Shown here: in pieces, positions 8,535-18,941 of the stretch
How positions within the stretch are numbered: the first letter of the stretch is position 1
How the letters are laid out: every line of letters begins with the position of its first letter
Assembly: GCF_017833525.1 (NCBI RefSeq)
Contig: NZ_JAFICD010000003.1
Span: 124,001 to 188,000, forward strand
Direction: 5' to 3'
Length of the DNA stretch: 64,000 bases
Source: Duganella sp. 1411
Lineage (GTDB): Bacteria > Pseudomonadota > Gammaproteobacteria > Burkholderiales > Burkholderiaceae_D
Position numbers and translations under genes: made by a program
The notes under the pieces: generated by a model
Seen by the model: the letters and a program-made list of their open reading frames with translations, nothing else
Told to the model about the DNA's origin: nothing
Database searches by the model: none

Positions 8535-9073
8535 ATGGAACAATTTCACGGTACCACCATCCTGTGCGTGCGCCGCGGCAAAGAGGTCGCCCTCGGCGGC
8601 GACGGCCAGGTCACGCTGGGCAACATCGTCATGAAGGGCACGGCCCGCAAGGTGCGCAAGATCCACCAGGGCAAGGTGCTGGTCGGCTTCGCCGGCGGCA
8701 CCGCCGACGCCTTCACCCTGCTCGACCGTTTCGAGGGCAAGCTGGAAAAACACCAGGGCAACCTGCTGCGCGCCTCCGTCGAGCTGGCCAAGGACTGGCG
8801 CACCGACCGCGTGCTGCGCCGGCTCGAGGCGATGCTGCTGGTGGCCGACCACGAATCGACCCTGGTCATCACCGGCAACGGCGACGTGCTCGAGCCCGAG
8901 GACGGCGTCGGCGCCATCGGCTCGGGCGGCACCTACGCCCAGTCCGCCGCCAAGGCTTTGGTGGAAAACACGGAACTGTCGCCCGCCGAAATCGTCAAAA
9001 AGTCACTGACCATCGCCGGCGAGTTGTGCATCTACACCAACTTGAACCACATCGTTGAAACACTGGAACCAGC

Positions 9074-9077
<4 letters not shown>
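8535..9077 (+). CDS. hslV: ATP-dependent protease subunit HslV
   Basis: 180 residues. The sequence HGTTILCVRRGKEVALGGDGQVT is the HslV N-terminus; self-processing should expose the threonine at residue 7 as N-terminal nucleophile. The motif VLVGFAGGTADAFTLLDRFE is also typical. HslV forms the two-ring peptidase core of the HslUV (ClpYQ) heat-shock protease in the cytoplasm. Its stop codon overlaps the hslU start by four bases (ATGA), so the two are translationally coupled. Confidence 0.97.
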
Positions 9078-10414
<1,337 letters not shown>

Positions 10415-10441
10415 TTCGGTGTTGTAAAAGGGGGCGCAGCG

Positions 10442-10648
10442 ATGGCGAACAAGGCCTTGTCCACGCGGCAGAAGATGACGATCCGCGTCGAACCGTCGCA
10501 AAAGCCGCCGCGCAACCCGGTGGCGCTGGCGGCCAAGGCGCGCTCCGGCGGCGCCGGTCCGCACGCCAAGCCGGCGGCGGCCGAGCGCCAGGCCGCCAAG
10601 CGCCTGCTGGCCAAGGCAAAGCTGAAGCCGGACCCGGACGAGCAGTGA
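10442..10648 (+). CDS. Small basic protein of unknown function
   Basis: 68 residues, rich in Lys, Arg, Ala and Pro (MANKALSTRQKMTIRVEPSQ). A good ribosome-binding site, AAAAGGGGGCG, precedes the ATG, and the gene lies 27 bases behind hslU, so it may be read from the same transcript. No domain, signal peptide or membrane segment is visible and it is probably disordered. The strand opposite it is also open, so the coding call depends on the start signal and position. Confidence 0.55.
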   Translation: MANKALSTRQKMTIRVEPSQKPPRNPVALAAKARSGGAGPHAKPAAAERQAAKRLLAKAKLKPDPDEQ

Positions 10649-10656
10649 AACCGTCG

Positions 10657-10680
10657 GCGGGCGCCGGTGGTGGCGCCCGC
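10657..10680. terminator. Hairpin between convergent genes
   Basis: A nine-base-pair stem GCGGGCGCC with GGCGCCCGC and loop GGTGGT separates the small basic-protein gene from the convergent outer-membrane gene. No clear T tract follows on either side, so it may need Rho or act as an mRNA-stabilising hairpin. Confidence 0.55.
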
Positions 10681-10692
10681 TCTCGGGTAATC

Positions 10693-11298
10693 TCAGAAGT
10701 GGTATTTCAAGCCGGCGCTGACGGTCGCCGGATCGCTCTTTCGATAACTATCGAGCTTGATCGGCATGTAGTTGATGTCCAGCGTGGCCGAGACGTTGGG
10801 GCTGAGCTTGTAGGCCGCGCCGACGCCGGCGATGACACCGGCGGTGTCGCGGCTCCAGCTGTAAGCAAGATAGGCGCCGCCGGTGTCATAGCTATTCTTG
10901 GTGTGCGTGTAGGTCGCCCCCAGCCTGCTCGTCAGCGACCAGTCGTCATTAAGCTTCAATGCGGTGGTCCAGCTCACGGCCGCGCCGTTGGCGCGCGTCT
11001 TGAGACCGGGAATGCGATAGTCGGCATCGGCGCCATAACCGTCTTCTTTGAGCTTGGTTGTGAACAACATCAATTCCAACGCGTGGACCTGCTGCAGGCC
11101 GAACGCCGTGCCGCTGCCGATCGAGAGGCCGCCGTATACGCGGGAGAGCGCGCTGGTGTTGCCGCTATAGGTGACGGCGCCGATGTCGGCACCGATATAG
11201 CCGGGAGAGACGGTGCCGGCATCGGCTGCCTGGGCGTTGGAGAGGCTGGCGAAGGCGGCTATCATGCCCGCGCACAGCGTTTTGATCATGGTGGACAT
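10693..11298 (-). CDS. Small outer-membrane beta-barrel protein
   Basis: 201 residues starting MSTMIKTLCAGMIAAFASLSNAQA, a signal peptide cut after AQA. The ribosome-binding site AGGAAA sits just before this ATG; longer upstream starts have none. The mature part shows alternating strands such as VYGGLSIGSG, DWSLTSRLGATYT and AGVIAGVGAAYKL and ends in SAGLKYHF with terminal phenylalanine, as in OmpA or OmpW-like eight-stranded barrels. Substrate unknown. It is divergent from an XRE-type regulator with 167 bases between, so regulation by that protein is plausible. Confidence 0.8.
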   Translation of the reverse strand: MSTMIKTLCAGMIAAFASLSNAQAADAGTVSPGYIGADIGAVTYSGNTSALSRVYGGLSIGSGTAFGLQQVHALELMLFTTKLKEDGYGADADYRIPGLKTRANGAAVSWTTALKLNDDWSLTSRLGATYTHTKNSYDTGGAYLAYSWSRDTAGVIAGVGAAYKLSPNVSATLDINYMPIKLDSYRKSDPATVSAGLKYHF

Positions 11299-11465
11299 AG
11301 GTTTCCTGGCTTGAAGTGGTTCGGGGCGCCGTCCCTTCCACGAGGGACAGCGGACGCCAGTGTGGCCCACATCCGCTTGTTGTCCTATTTGAATGTTCCA
11401 GGAACCACTTTTCAGCACAGCAAGTACCGTGCTACGATACCTTTGTTTTTTTACCAAGGGCATCC

Positions 11466-12212
11466 ATGAGTTCACCGGAATTGCTGTTGCAGGTATTGCG
11501 GACCCAGATGCGGACCGCCGGCGTCACCTACAAAATGCTCGCCGAGCGCATCGCCATGAGCGAGTCCAGCGTCAAGCGCATGTTCGGCCAGCAAGACATG
11601 TCGCTGTCGCGGCTGGCGCAGATCTGCAAGGCGGCCGGGGTGGCGATGGAGGACGTGCTGCGCGGCGCCGCCGACGCCACGCCGCAGGCCGACGCGCTGA
11701 CCTTGACGCAGGAAAAATCGCTGCTGGCGCAGCCGCATTTGCTGCTGATGGCGATCTGCTGCCTGGGCCACTGGACCCTGGAGCAGGTGCTCGAAACCTA
11801 CGACCTGACCGAACCCGAATGCATCATGCTGCTGGCCGAACTGGACCGCCTTGGCGTGATCGAGCTCAAGCCGATGAACCGCTACCGGCTGCGCGTGTCG
11901 AACGCGTTCCGCTGGCTGCCGGACGGCCCGGTGCAGCAATTCTTCCGCGAGCACGCGGTCAACGACTATTTCGGCGGCAGCTTCGCCGGCGCCGGCGAAA
12001 CCTTGCTGTGCCTGCCCGCGCGGCTATCGCTGCCGAGCGCGCAGGAACTGGTGGGCCGCATCCAGCAGCTGGCCGGCGAGCTGGCGCGCTTGCACCAGGG
12101 CGACCGCAAGCTGGCGCCGCACGAGCGCGACGGCTTCACCCTGCTGGTGGGATTCCGCTCGTGGGAGTTCGCCGCCTTCACGGCGCTGCGGCGGGCGCCG
12201 CAAAAAGCCTGA
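11466..12212 (+). CDS. XRE-family transcriptional regulator
   Basis: 248 residues. The N-terminal 60 residues carry a Cro/C1 helix-turn-helix: YKMLAERIAMSESSVKRMFGQQDMSLSRLAQIC, with the recognition helix at SESSVKRMF. The remainder (about 75-248) is helical without a recognised ligand domain and may sense a signal or dimerise. The start at ATG 11466 gives the usual spacing before the HTH. It is divergent from the outer-membrane protein at 10693-11298, so the intergenic DNA likely contains its operator. Confidence 0.85.
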   Translation: MSSPELLLQVLRTQMRTAGVTYKMLAERIAMSESSVKRMFGQQDMSLSRLAQICKAAGVAMEDVLRGAADATPQADALTLTQEKSLLAQPHLLLMAICCLGHWTLEQVLETYDLTEPECIMLLAELDRLGVIELKPMNRYRLRVSNAFRWLPDGPVQQFFREHAVNDYFGGSFAGAGETLLCLPARLSLPSAQELVGRIQQLAGELARLHQGDRKLAPHERDGFTLLVGFRSWEFAAFTALRRAPQKA

Positions 12213-12261
12213 GCCGCCGGCAGCGGCCAGCCGCCGGCGCGGCCCGCCGCTCCACAGACAA

Positions 12262-15222
12262 TCAGAACTTGTAGCGCGCGCCGATCATGTAACGCGGTCC
12301 GGCCTGCGTCACGTTCAGCGTCGATGCCGCCGTGCGGCCATGCTGGCGCTGGGTCGCATCGTTGAGGTTGATCGCCTCAAGCTGGAAGCTCAGGTTCTGG
12401 TTGTAGTTGTAGCCGATGCTGACGTCGACCTGGCCGTAGGCGTCGGTGTAGACCGGCGCCGCGCGGCCGTTGCCATCGACCGTTCCGGCGAGGAATTCGT
12501 CGCGCCAGTTGTAGGCCACCCGCACCGACCAGTCCTTGTTCTCGAATATCCCCACGACGTTGGCGGAATTGCTGAGCCCAAGAATCGCGAACTGGTCGTT
12601 GACATCGGCATCGTTGTACTTCAGCGGCGAGTGCACATACGTGTAGTTGGCCTGCACGCCAAAGCCGCTTTGGCCGAACATATGCTGCACGTTGACCTCG
12701 GCCCCGCTGACGTTGGCCGATTTCTGGTTGGCGTAGGTGGTCGTCTGGAAGTTGAGGATCGGATCGCTCGCCAGCCCGGTGATGGTTCCGTCGAGCATGC
12801 CGTCACCCTTGACGCCGGTCTTCTTCACGCCCGGCTGGCCGTCGTAGTTGGCCAGGATGTAGTTGCGGATGCAATTGGTATCGGCGGCGGTGCAGCCGTT
12901 CGCCAGCGCCGCCTTGTAGTAGGCGCCGCCGATCGGCGTATGCAGGTCGTACAGCGACTGCGAGATCAAGGTCTGGCCGGCGTAGTTGTCCAGCTTTTTG
13001 CGGAAGTAGGCCAGCGACAGCACGCTCTGCTTGTCGTAATACCATTCCCACGACAGGTCCAGGTTCTTCGACTTGACCGGCTTGAGGGCCGGATTGCCGA
13101 CCGCGGCGGTGCCGCCGGTGAACACGTTGGCGATCGTGCCCAGCGTCAGGCCGCCCTGCAGCTGGTCGTAGCGCGCGCGGCCGATGGTGGCGCCCACGCT
13201 GGCGCGCAACTTCATGTCGCTGCGCAGGTCGGCGTCGAGATTGATGGCCGGCAGCACGTTGGTGTACGAGGCGTCGGTGTTGCTGAAGGCTTGGCCGCCG
13301 AACGTGATCGGCAATTCGTTCTGCGCCACCCACACGACCGCCCTGCCCGGCAACACCTGGGCGACCGAATCGACCCGGGTGCGTTCGACCCGCACGCCAA
13401 GCGACGAGTGGAACGGAATCGCCGTGTCCCAATCGGTGTTGAACGACAGGTAAGCGGAGCTGGTTTTTTCCTGCAACGTGCGGTCGGTGTCGGGGTTGGT
13501 GAAGTTGGGCAGGTAGGCGGCCTGGTTGCCGACGGCGTTGGCCGTGACCTGGCGCACGGTGGCGAAGTCGAAGGTGTAGAGCGTGCCGAACAGCTCGGGC
13601 GCGTTGTGGCCGCCCAGCTTGTTGAAGAACGACGGCAGCGAATTGGCCTGGAACAGGCTGGCCGGGTAGTCCGACGCCTTGGTCGCGCCGCCCCACGTGT
13701 TGTTCTGCACATTCGAGTAGGTCGAGCGGTTGCTGGTGTCGGTGTAGCCGACGCCGAAGTTCAGCTCAGATGCCTCGAGCAGCTTCAGGTTGCCCTTCGC
13801 CTGCGCCTGCTTGATGGTCGATTTCTGGTAGCTGTTGTGGAACCACGAACCGGCCGCCTGGATGGGCGCGGCGGCCAGGTTGGCGGCCGGCATGCTCAGC
13901 ACCGGCAGCTCGTGCGTGAAGTCGAGCTTGACCGGGCCACGGCTGAAGCTGGCGTTCGACAGCGCGTTGTCGCTGCCGAACGGGCTGTCCGCGCCCGACT
14001 CGGCGGTCGAGTGATGGGCGTCGAACTCCAGCTTCAGATCGCGGCTGGCTTTCCAGGCGACGTTGACGCCCGCCGACTGGTTCTTGGTCTTGGTGGCGAA
14101 GTCGCTGCCCACCACCGAGATATCCTGCGGCGTCGGATACACCTCGGCATAGGTCAGCGGGCTGACCACGTGGCCGCTCGGCCAGCTGCTGGTCGACGTC
14201 GGCGTCTGCGCGAACCAGACGCTGAGCTCATTGCGCTTGGTCTGCAACTTGTTTTCCGAATAGGTGTAGTCGACCGTCGTGGTCAATTCCTTGACCGGGC
14301 GGAACTGGAACGTCAGCTGCCCGTTGGTGCGCTGCCGCTGGACGGCGGCGATGTTGTAGTTCATGTTTTGCGGAATCGAATACAGCGCGTCCTGCGCCGG
14401 ACGATTGGTGATGTTCTGCGCGCCGGGCTGGCCCGGTTGCGGCAGGGTCTGGCCATCGACCACCGCCGAGCCCAGGTAGGGGCCCTGGTAGCCGTTGAAC
14501 AGGCCGGCGCGGTTGAAGCCGGAGTCGCGCGACTGGTAGCTGGCGCTCAGCGCGATGCCGAAGCGGCCGTCGGCGCTGGTGTTCGAATAGATGCCGGACA
14601 GCTCGGGCGTGACGCGCTTGCCCTTCATCGAGTCGGCGACGTGGTCGTTGGAGGTGTCCTTGACCGCCTTCAGGCCTATGCTCGAATGCATGCCGGGATT
14701 GTCGAACGGCCGGCCGGTGATCACGTTGATGGTGGCGCCGATGCCGCCGGTGGGGCTGTCGGCGCGGCCGGTCTTGTACACCTGCAGCTGCGAAATCGAT
14801 TCCGACGCCAGGTTGGAAAAGTCGAACGAGCGGCCGGACAGGTCGCTCAGGTCGGTGGTCGGCATCTGCCGGCCGTTCAACAGCACCAGGTTGAAATCCG
14901 GACCCAGGCCGCGCACGGTGACCTTCTGTCCCTCGCCGTTGCTGCGGTCGATCGAGACGCCGGAAATGCGTTGCAGCGATTCGGCCAGGTTGGTGTCGGG
15001 GAATTTCCCCATGTCTTCGGCGACGATGCCGTCGACGATGCCGTCGGCGTTGCGCTTCATGTTCATCGTCGATTGCATGCTGGCGCGGATGCCGGTGACG
15101 ATCACGCGCGGGGCCTCGGTGTCGGCGGCGCCGGCCTGCTGCGCGTGGCCGGGCATGGCCAGGACGCCGCAGGCGCTGGCGACGGCCAGGTACATCAGAT
15201 TGCGCTGAAATGGTGTCTGCAT
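12262..15222 (-). CDS. TonB-dependent receptor (TonB-Xanth-Caul type)
   Basis: 986 residues. A signal peptide (MQTPFQRNLMYLAVASACGVLAMPGHAQ) precedes a TonB-box-like segment PRVIVTGIR and a plug domain with DTNLAESLQRISGVSIDR, VTVRGLGPDFNLVLLNGRQMP and GGIGATINVITGRPFD. The rest is a 22-stranded barrel ending in YMIGARYKF. This subfamily, TIGR01782, generally imports plant-derived oligosaccharides or related ligands using TonB energy. The esterase gene 89 bases upstream on the same strand points to an acylated substrate. The ligand is not known. Confidence 0.93.
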   Translation of the reverse strand: MQTPFQRNLMYLAVASACGVLAMPGHAQQAGAADTEAPRVIVTGIRASMQSTMNMKRNADGIVDGIVAEDMGKFPDTNLAESLQRISGVSIDRSNGEGQKVTVRGLGPDFNLVLLNGRQMPTTDLSDLSGRSFDFSNLASESISQLQVYKTGRADSPTGGIGATINVITGRPFDNPGMHSSIGLKAVKDTSNDHVADSMKGKRVTPELSGIYSNTSADGRFGIALSASYQSRDSGFNRAGLFNGYQGPYLGSAVVDGQTLPQPGQPGAQNITNRPAQDALYSIPQNMNYNIAAVQRQRTNGQLTFQFRPVKELTTTVDYTYSENKLQTKRNELSVWFAQTPTSTSSWPSGHVVSPLTYAEVYPTPQDISVVGSDFATKTKNQSAGVNVAWKASRDLKLEFDAHHSTAESGADSPFGSDNALSNASFSRGPVKLDFTHELPVLSMPAANLAAAPIQAAGSWFHNSYQKSTIKQAQAKGNLKLLEASELNFGVGYTDTSNRSTYSNVQNNTWGGATKASDYPASLFQANSLPSFFNKLGGHNAPELFGTLYTFDFATVRQVTANAVGNQAAYLPNFTNPDTDRTLQEKTSSAYLSFNTDWDTAIPFHSSLGVRVERTRVDSVAQVLPGRAVVWVAQNELPITFGGQAFSNTDASYTNVLPAINLDADLRSDMKLRASVGATIGRARYDQLQGGLTLGTIANVFTGGTAAVGNPALKPVKSKNLDLSWEWYYDKQSVLSLAYFRKKLDNYAGQTLISQSLYDLHTPIGGAYYKAALANGCTAADTNCIRNYILANYDGQPGVKKTGVKGDGMLDGTITGLASDPILNFQTTTYANQKSANVSGAEVNVQHMFGQSGFGVQANYTYVHSPLKYNDADVNDQFAILGLSNSANVVGIFENKDWSVRVAYNWRDEFLAGTVDGNGRAAPVYTDAYGQVDVSIGYNYNQNLSFQLEAINLNDATQRQHGRTAASTLNVTQAGPRYMIGARYKF

Positions 15223-15311
15223 AAAGTCTCCGTTGTTATATGTCTAGGCTAGCTTTTGCTCACTGCGGCGGCGGTATCGGTCGGTATTCTCCCTGTGATG
15301 GTTGACGTGAT

Positions 15312-16238
15312 TTACTTGGCCTTGGCCGTGGCGGCGGCCAGGTAGCCGTGCATGTCCAGCCAGCGCACATAGCTATCGAACCAGCCGGTGCTGGTGGTCG
15401 CTTTGGGGTACATGCCGAAACCGTGTCCGCCCTGCTCGAACAGGTGGAACTCCACCGGCCGCTTGGCGCCGCGCCAGCTGTCGACCAGGCCATAGCCGGC
15501 GTTGCCGAAGAACGGATCGTCGGCGGCCAGCGCGATGAACAGCGGCGGCGCGTCGGCCGGCGCCTTCATCGCCGACAGCGGCCCGTAGATGTTGCCGATA
15601 AAGGCGGGCTTGGCATCCTGACCGTGCAGCGCGGTCGCCATCGTCAGCATGGCGCCGGCCGAAAAGCCCAGCATGCCGACGCGGTCGGGATCGACACGCC
15701 ATTCGCCGGCGCGGCTGCGCACCAGCGCGAAGGCGGCGCGGGCGTCGGCGATCTGCGGCGCATAAGCGGTGGCCGCGTCCGGCGGCGCCGGCGGGCGTTT
15801 GGCGGTAGCCGAGAACATCTCCGCCATCGACCGTTCGAAGCCGGCCATGTCGGCCGGCGTCTGGTTGAGCCGGTACTTGAGCACGAACGCGGCCACGCCC
15901 TTGTCGGCCAGCGCCTTCGCCACCTGCCAGCCTTCGTTTTCCATCGACAGCGTGCGGAAGCCGCCGCCGGGCGCAACGATGACAGCGGCGCCGCTGCCCT
16001 TGCCGGCCACCGGCAGGAACGGCGTCAGCGTGGCGACCGTCACGTTGCGGGCAAACACGCTGTTGTACTGGCTGTGCCACGACTCCTGCGCCGTGGCGCC
16101 GGGCAGCGCGCCGCTGTTCAGCGTGATCGCGGCCGGCTGCGCCGGGGCGGCCATCGGCACCATCTTGTCGCTCTGCGCCATGGCGGGCGCACCCAGTGCG
16201 CAGGCCAGCGCCAGTGCCAGCAATCGGGTTTTGTTCAT
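15312..16238 (-). CDS. Secreted alpha/beta hydrolase, acetyl-esterase-like
   Basis: 308 residues with a signal peptide (MNKTRLLALALACALGAPAMAQ). The oxyanion region APGGGF (about 89-94), nucleophile S193 in GFSAGA, the acid in ALAADDPFF and the histidine in EQGGHGFGM form a complete esterase set. It resembles carbohydrate acetyl esterases and BD-FAE-type hydrolases. It is the first gene of the probable two-gene unit with the TonB-dependent receptor, so it may deacylate the receptor's substrate in the periplasm. Substrate is inference. Confidence 0.85.
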   Translation of the reverse strand: MNKTRLLALALACALGAPAMAQSDKMVPMAAPAQPAAITLNSGALPGATAQESWHSQYNSVFARNVTVATLTPFLPVAGKGSGAAVIVAPGGGFRTLSMENEGWQVAKALADKGVAAFVLKYRLNQTPADMAGFERSMAEMFSATAKRPPAPPDAATAYAPQIADARAAFALVRSRAGEWRVDPDRVGMLGFSAGAMLTMATALHGQDAKPAFIGNIYGPLSAMKAPADAPPLFIALAADDPFFGNAGYGLVDSWRGAKRPVEFHLFEQGGHGFGMYPKATTSTGWFDSYVRWLDMHGYLAAATAKAK

Positions 16239-16658
16239 TCTGTCTCCTTGTTTTTTTGGTTGGATGGTGCCGGTGACAGCTCAGCCGCCGCCCGCCGCCG
16301 CGCGCCCTCGCGGCGGTCTTGTTGCTGTCGATGTTAGTTTCCATGTTCGCGCGCTGAAAAATGATTGCGGTAACATTTTGCTGCCGTAGCAAATGTAGCG
16401 CCGCAATTAGCAGGAAACCAATAACTTTTTCAGGCGTATCGATACCGAAATCGATATGCTTCAGCGCCAGCAGGTGGCCGCATGCGGCGGCGCGGCATGG
16501 CGGCCCGCCAGCCCATTTCAGCTATGCGGAGCGGGCGGTCCGGGCGTGCGGCGGGGAGGATTTTTCTTGCGGCCGGTGGCCTGGCGGTGCCGCCGAAAGG
16601 GCGGGAAAGAGCGCCAGGCTACCGTGTTGCAAGTGTTGGATTTTGGTGCCCGGGCGGG
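16239..16658. other. Intergenic region upstream of the esterase-receptor unit
   Basis: This 420-base gap separates the end of the patatin gene from the start of the esterase gene, both on the minus strand. No gene is supported. It holds the esterase promoter and two inverted repeats: the 26-base palindrome listed separately, and ACATTTTGCT..AGCAAATGT at about 16374-16395 with a one-base bulge. Its left part near 16239-16270 contains the esterase ribosome-binding site AAGGAG. Confidence 0.5.
16434..16459. promoter_or_regulatory. 26-base palindrome, candidate operator
   Basis: Arms GCGTATCGAT and ATCGATATGC around a six-base centre match as inverted repeats with one mismatch. The symmetry and length fit a dimeric regulator of LacI or GntR type. 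It lies about 200 bases upstream of the esterase start, a reasonable position for control of the esterase-receptor unit. No regulator gene is adjacent, so the binding protein is unknown. Confidence 0.5.
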
Positions 16659-18932
16659 TCACCAGATCGGGCCGAGGAACAGATACAGGCTGCTGTCGCC
16701 GGACCGGGTGGCGCCGGAGCCGAAATACAGCGGGCCGAAGCGCGTGTCGACGGCGACGAAGCCGCTGGCGGCCTGCTTCAGCGATCCGAATTTGAGCGGC
16801 TTGTCCGGCCCGTAGGCGGCGCCCGACTCCAGCGAAAAGCCCAGCCGCACGTCGCCGCCCAGCGCGGTCGGCATGACGCCGATCCGTTTCGCCATGACCA
16901 TGCGCCCGAGCACGGTGCGGCTGCCCATGACCGAATCGGTGGTGGTGCCCGACAGCCGCAGGAAGCCGCCCAGCGCCGATTGCGACGCGCCGCCCTGGTT
17001 GCGCGCCCATTCGCCATACACATGGCCGGCCCAGCTGCCGAAGCTGAACGCCTTCAAGCCCTGCACGCTCTGGCGCGCCGGCACCGGGCCGTCGCGTCCG
17101 CTGGTCATCAGGCGCCGCAAGTCCATCGTGAACAAGGTGCCGCGGGTTGGAAACGCCACCGTGTCCAGGCTGTCGATATTGAACGACAGCACGCCGACGT
17201 TTTGCGCCTGGCTGGTCTGGAGCGGATCGTGCGGAATGGTTTGCTGCGACGTCACCGACTGCCGCATCACCGAATACCGCAAATCGCCCCAGTTGCCGAA
17301 CTGACGGCCCAGCGCCAGCGACACGGTCTTGGCCTTGTAGCCGTAGCGCGCCTGGCGGAAGCCGGACGGGTTGAAGGCGTCGAACGCCGACGAGCCGTAC
17401 TGCAGCTCGGGCGCCACATACCACGGCGAACCGGCGCCGAGCGGCTGCCACCACTGGGTGCCGATGACGCGCTCGGTGCCCACGCGCGCGACCGTGCGCA
17501 GCTCCGCGCCCCAGTCGTTGAGCGACGACAGCACATGCATGACCTTCAGCTCGAAGGCGTTGTTGTCGGTGAAGTCGCTGTTCAATTCCAGCCCCACGCG
17601 CAAGCGGCTGCGCGCCCAATCGGCCTCGGTCGGCTTGATCAGCACGCTGCGGCCGTCCTGGTCGTCGCGGATCTCGGTCTCCACCCGCGCCAGGTCGCCG
17701 CGCCCGAACAGCTGGTTGCCGGCGCGCTGCGCCTGCTCGCTGGTGACCATCTGGCCCACCTTGAGCCCCGATTGCACGGCCAGCGCCTGCGGGTTGATGC
17801 GCCCGCTCGGCGCCACCTCCAGCTTGGCCAGCCGCACCGGCTGGTCGCTCGGCACCGGCGCCGACAGCCGGTTGGTCTCGTAGGCGGCGTACTGCGCCTC
17901 CGGCAGCGCCAGCTGCACCAGCCTGGCGCTCATGGCGCGCACCGCCGCCTCGCCCTCCTTCATCGCGCGGTCGTGCCGGCCGAAGTCGAGGAAGCCGATG
18001 CCGCCCAGGTCCGGCGCCAGCAGGATGTCGCCGGGCCGCAGCTCCTTGAGCGAGCGCTGGACGTTCTGCTCGGTCAGGATCTGCAGCATCTGCTGCGCCA
18101 CGCTGACCGCGCTGACCAGCTCCTTCTCCTGCGCCAGCGGGGTGCCGACGTTGACGGCGATGATGATGTCGGCGCCCATCTCGCGCGCCACGTCGACCGG
18201 CAGGTTGCGCACCAGGCCGCCGTCCACCAGCAGCCGCTGGCCGACCCGCACCGGCGCGAACACGCCCGGCACCGCCAGCGAGGCGCGCATCGCCAGGAAC
18301 AGCGGCGTGTCGCGCAGCTCCACCAGCTCGCCGGTGACCAGGTCCGAGGCGACCGAGCGGAACGGCAGCTGCAGCAGGTCGACCGGCTTGTCGCGCGCGC
18401 CGTGCGGCAGCACCTGGGTCAGCGCCAGTTCCAGCGCCTCGTTGCCGGCGGCGGCCGGCGGCAAGGTCACGCCGTCCATGCTGGCGCCCAGCTCGATGCG
18501 CGACGGCAGCAGCAAATCCTCCTCGCGGCGGCGGTAGGCCAGCTGGTCGCGCGGCGGCCGGTCGGCCACCACGGCGTTCCAGTCGGTGCGGCGCACCAGT
18601 TGCTCGAGCTGCTCGACCGAGCTGCCGGCGGCGAAGGCGCCGCCGACCACGCTGCCCATGCTGGTGCCGACGACGAAATCGACCGGGATGCGCAACTCCT
18701 GCAACGCCCGCAGCACGCCGATGTGGGCGAAGCCGCGCGCGCCGCCGCCGGACAGCACCAGCGCGATTTTCGGCCGCGGCTTGGCGTCGACGTCGGCCGC
18801 CGGCGCTGCGACGACCGGCGCCACCGAGGCGGCGTTGGGGTGGACCGGCGTCTGCGCCGCCGCCGTGGCGACGGTGGCGCACAAGAAAAAGCCGCAGCAA
18901 ACAGCTGCGGCCAGGGAGCGGGCAATCAACAT
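16659..18932 (-). CDS. Patatin-like phospholipase with C-terminal barrel-like domain
   Basis: 757 residues from ATG 18932; a GTG three codons upstream is a second possible start. A signal peptide is followed by a patatin domain with SGGGARG (61-67), nucleophile S91 in GTSMGS and D237 in LLVDGG. The middle (about 340-420) looks like a POTRA module (KVGQMVTSEQAQRAGNQLFGRGDL) and the C-terminal 350 residues look like an Omp85-type barrel ending in YLFLGPIW. This is the architecture of type Vd autotransporters such as PlpD, which carry a lipase to the cell surface. It is the last gene of the gsp cluster, with 9 bases after gspC. Confidence 0.9.
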   Translation of the reverse strand: MLIARSLAAAVCCGFFLCATVATAAAQTPVHPNAASVAPVVAAPAADVDAKPRPKIALVLSGGGARGFAHIGVLRALQELRIPVDFVVGTSMGSVVGGAFAAGSSVEQLEQLVRRTDWNAVVADRPPRDQLAYRRREEDLLLPSRIELGASMDGVTLPPAAAGNEALELALTQVLPHGARDKPVDLLQLPFRSVASDLVTGELVELRDTPLFLAMRASLAVPGVFAPVRVGQRLLVDGGLVRNLPVDVAREMGADIIIAVNVGTPLAQEKELVSAVSVAQQMLQILTEQNVQRSLKELRPGDILLAPDLGGIGFLDFGRHDRAMKEGEAAVRAMSARLVQLALPEAQYAAYETNRLSAPVPSDQPVRLAKLEVAPSGRINPQALAVQSGLKVGQMVTSEQAQRAGNQLFGRGDLARVETEIRDDQDGRSVLIKPTEADWARSRLRVGLELNSDFTDNNAFELKVMHVLSSLNDWGAELRTVARVGTERVIGTQWWQPLGAGSPWYVAPELQYGSSAFDAFNPSGFRQARYGYKAKTVSLALGRQFGNWGDLRYSVMRQSVTSQQTIPHDPLQTSQAQNVGVLSFNIDSLDTVAFPTRGTLFTMDLRRLMTSGRDGPVPARQSVQGLKAFSFGSWAGHVYGEWARNQGGASQSALGGFLRLSGTTTDSVMGSRTVLGRMVMAKRIGVMPTALGGDVRLGFSLESGAAYGPDKPLKFGSLKQAASGFVAVDTRFGPLYFGSGATRSGDSSLYLFLGPIW

Positions 18933-18941
18933 ATACCTCAC

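Noticed and set aside
12340..15252. 970-codon open frame on the plus strand
   Set aside because: It is antisense to the clear TonB-dependent receptor gene; its protein is Val/Arg/Gln-rich without any family motif. It is an effect of high GC content.
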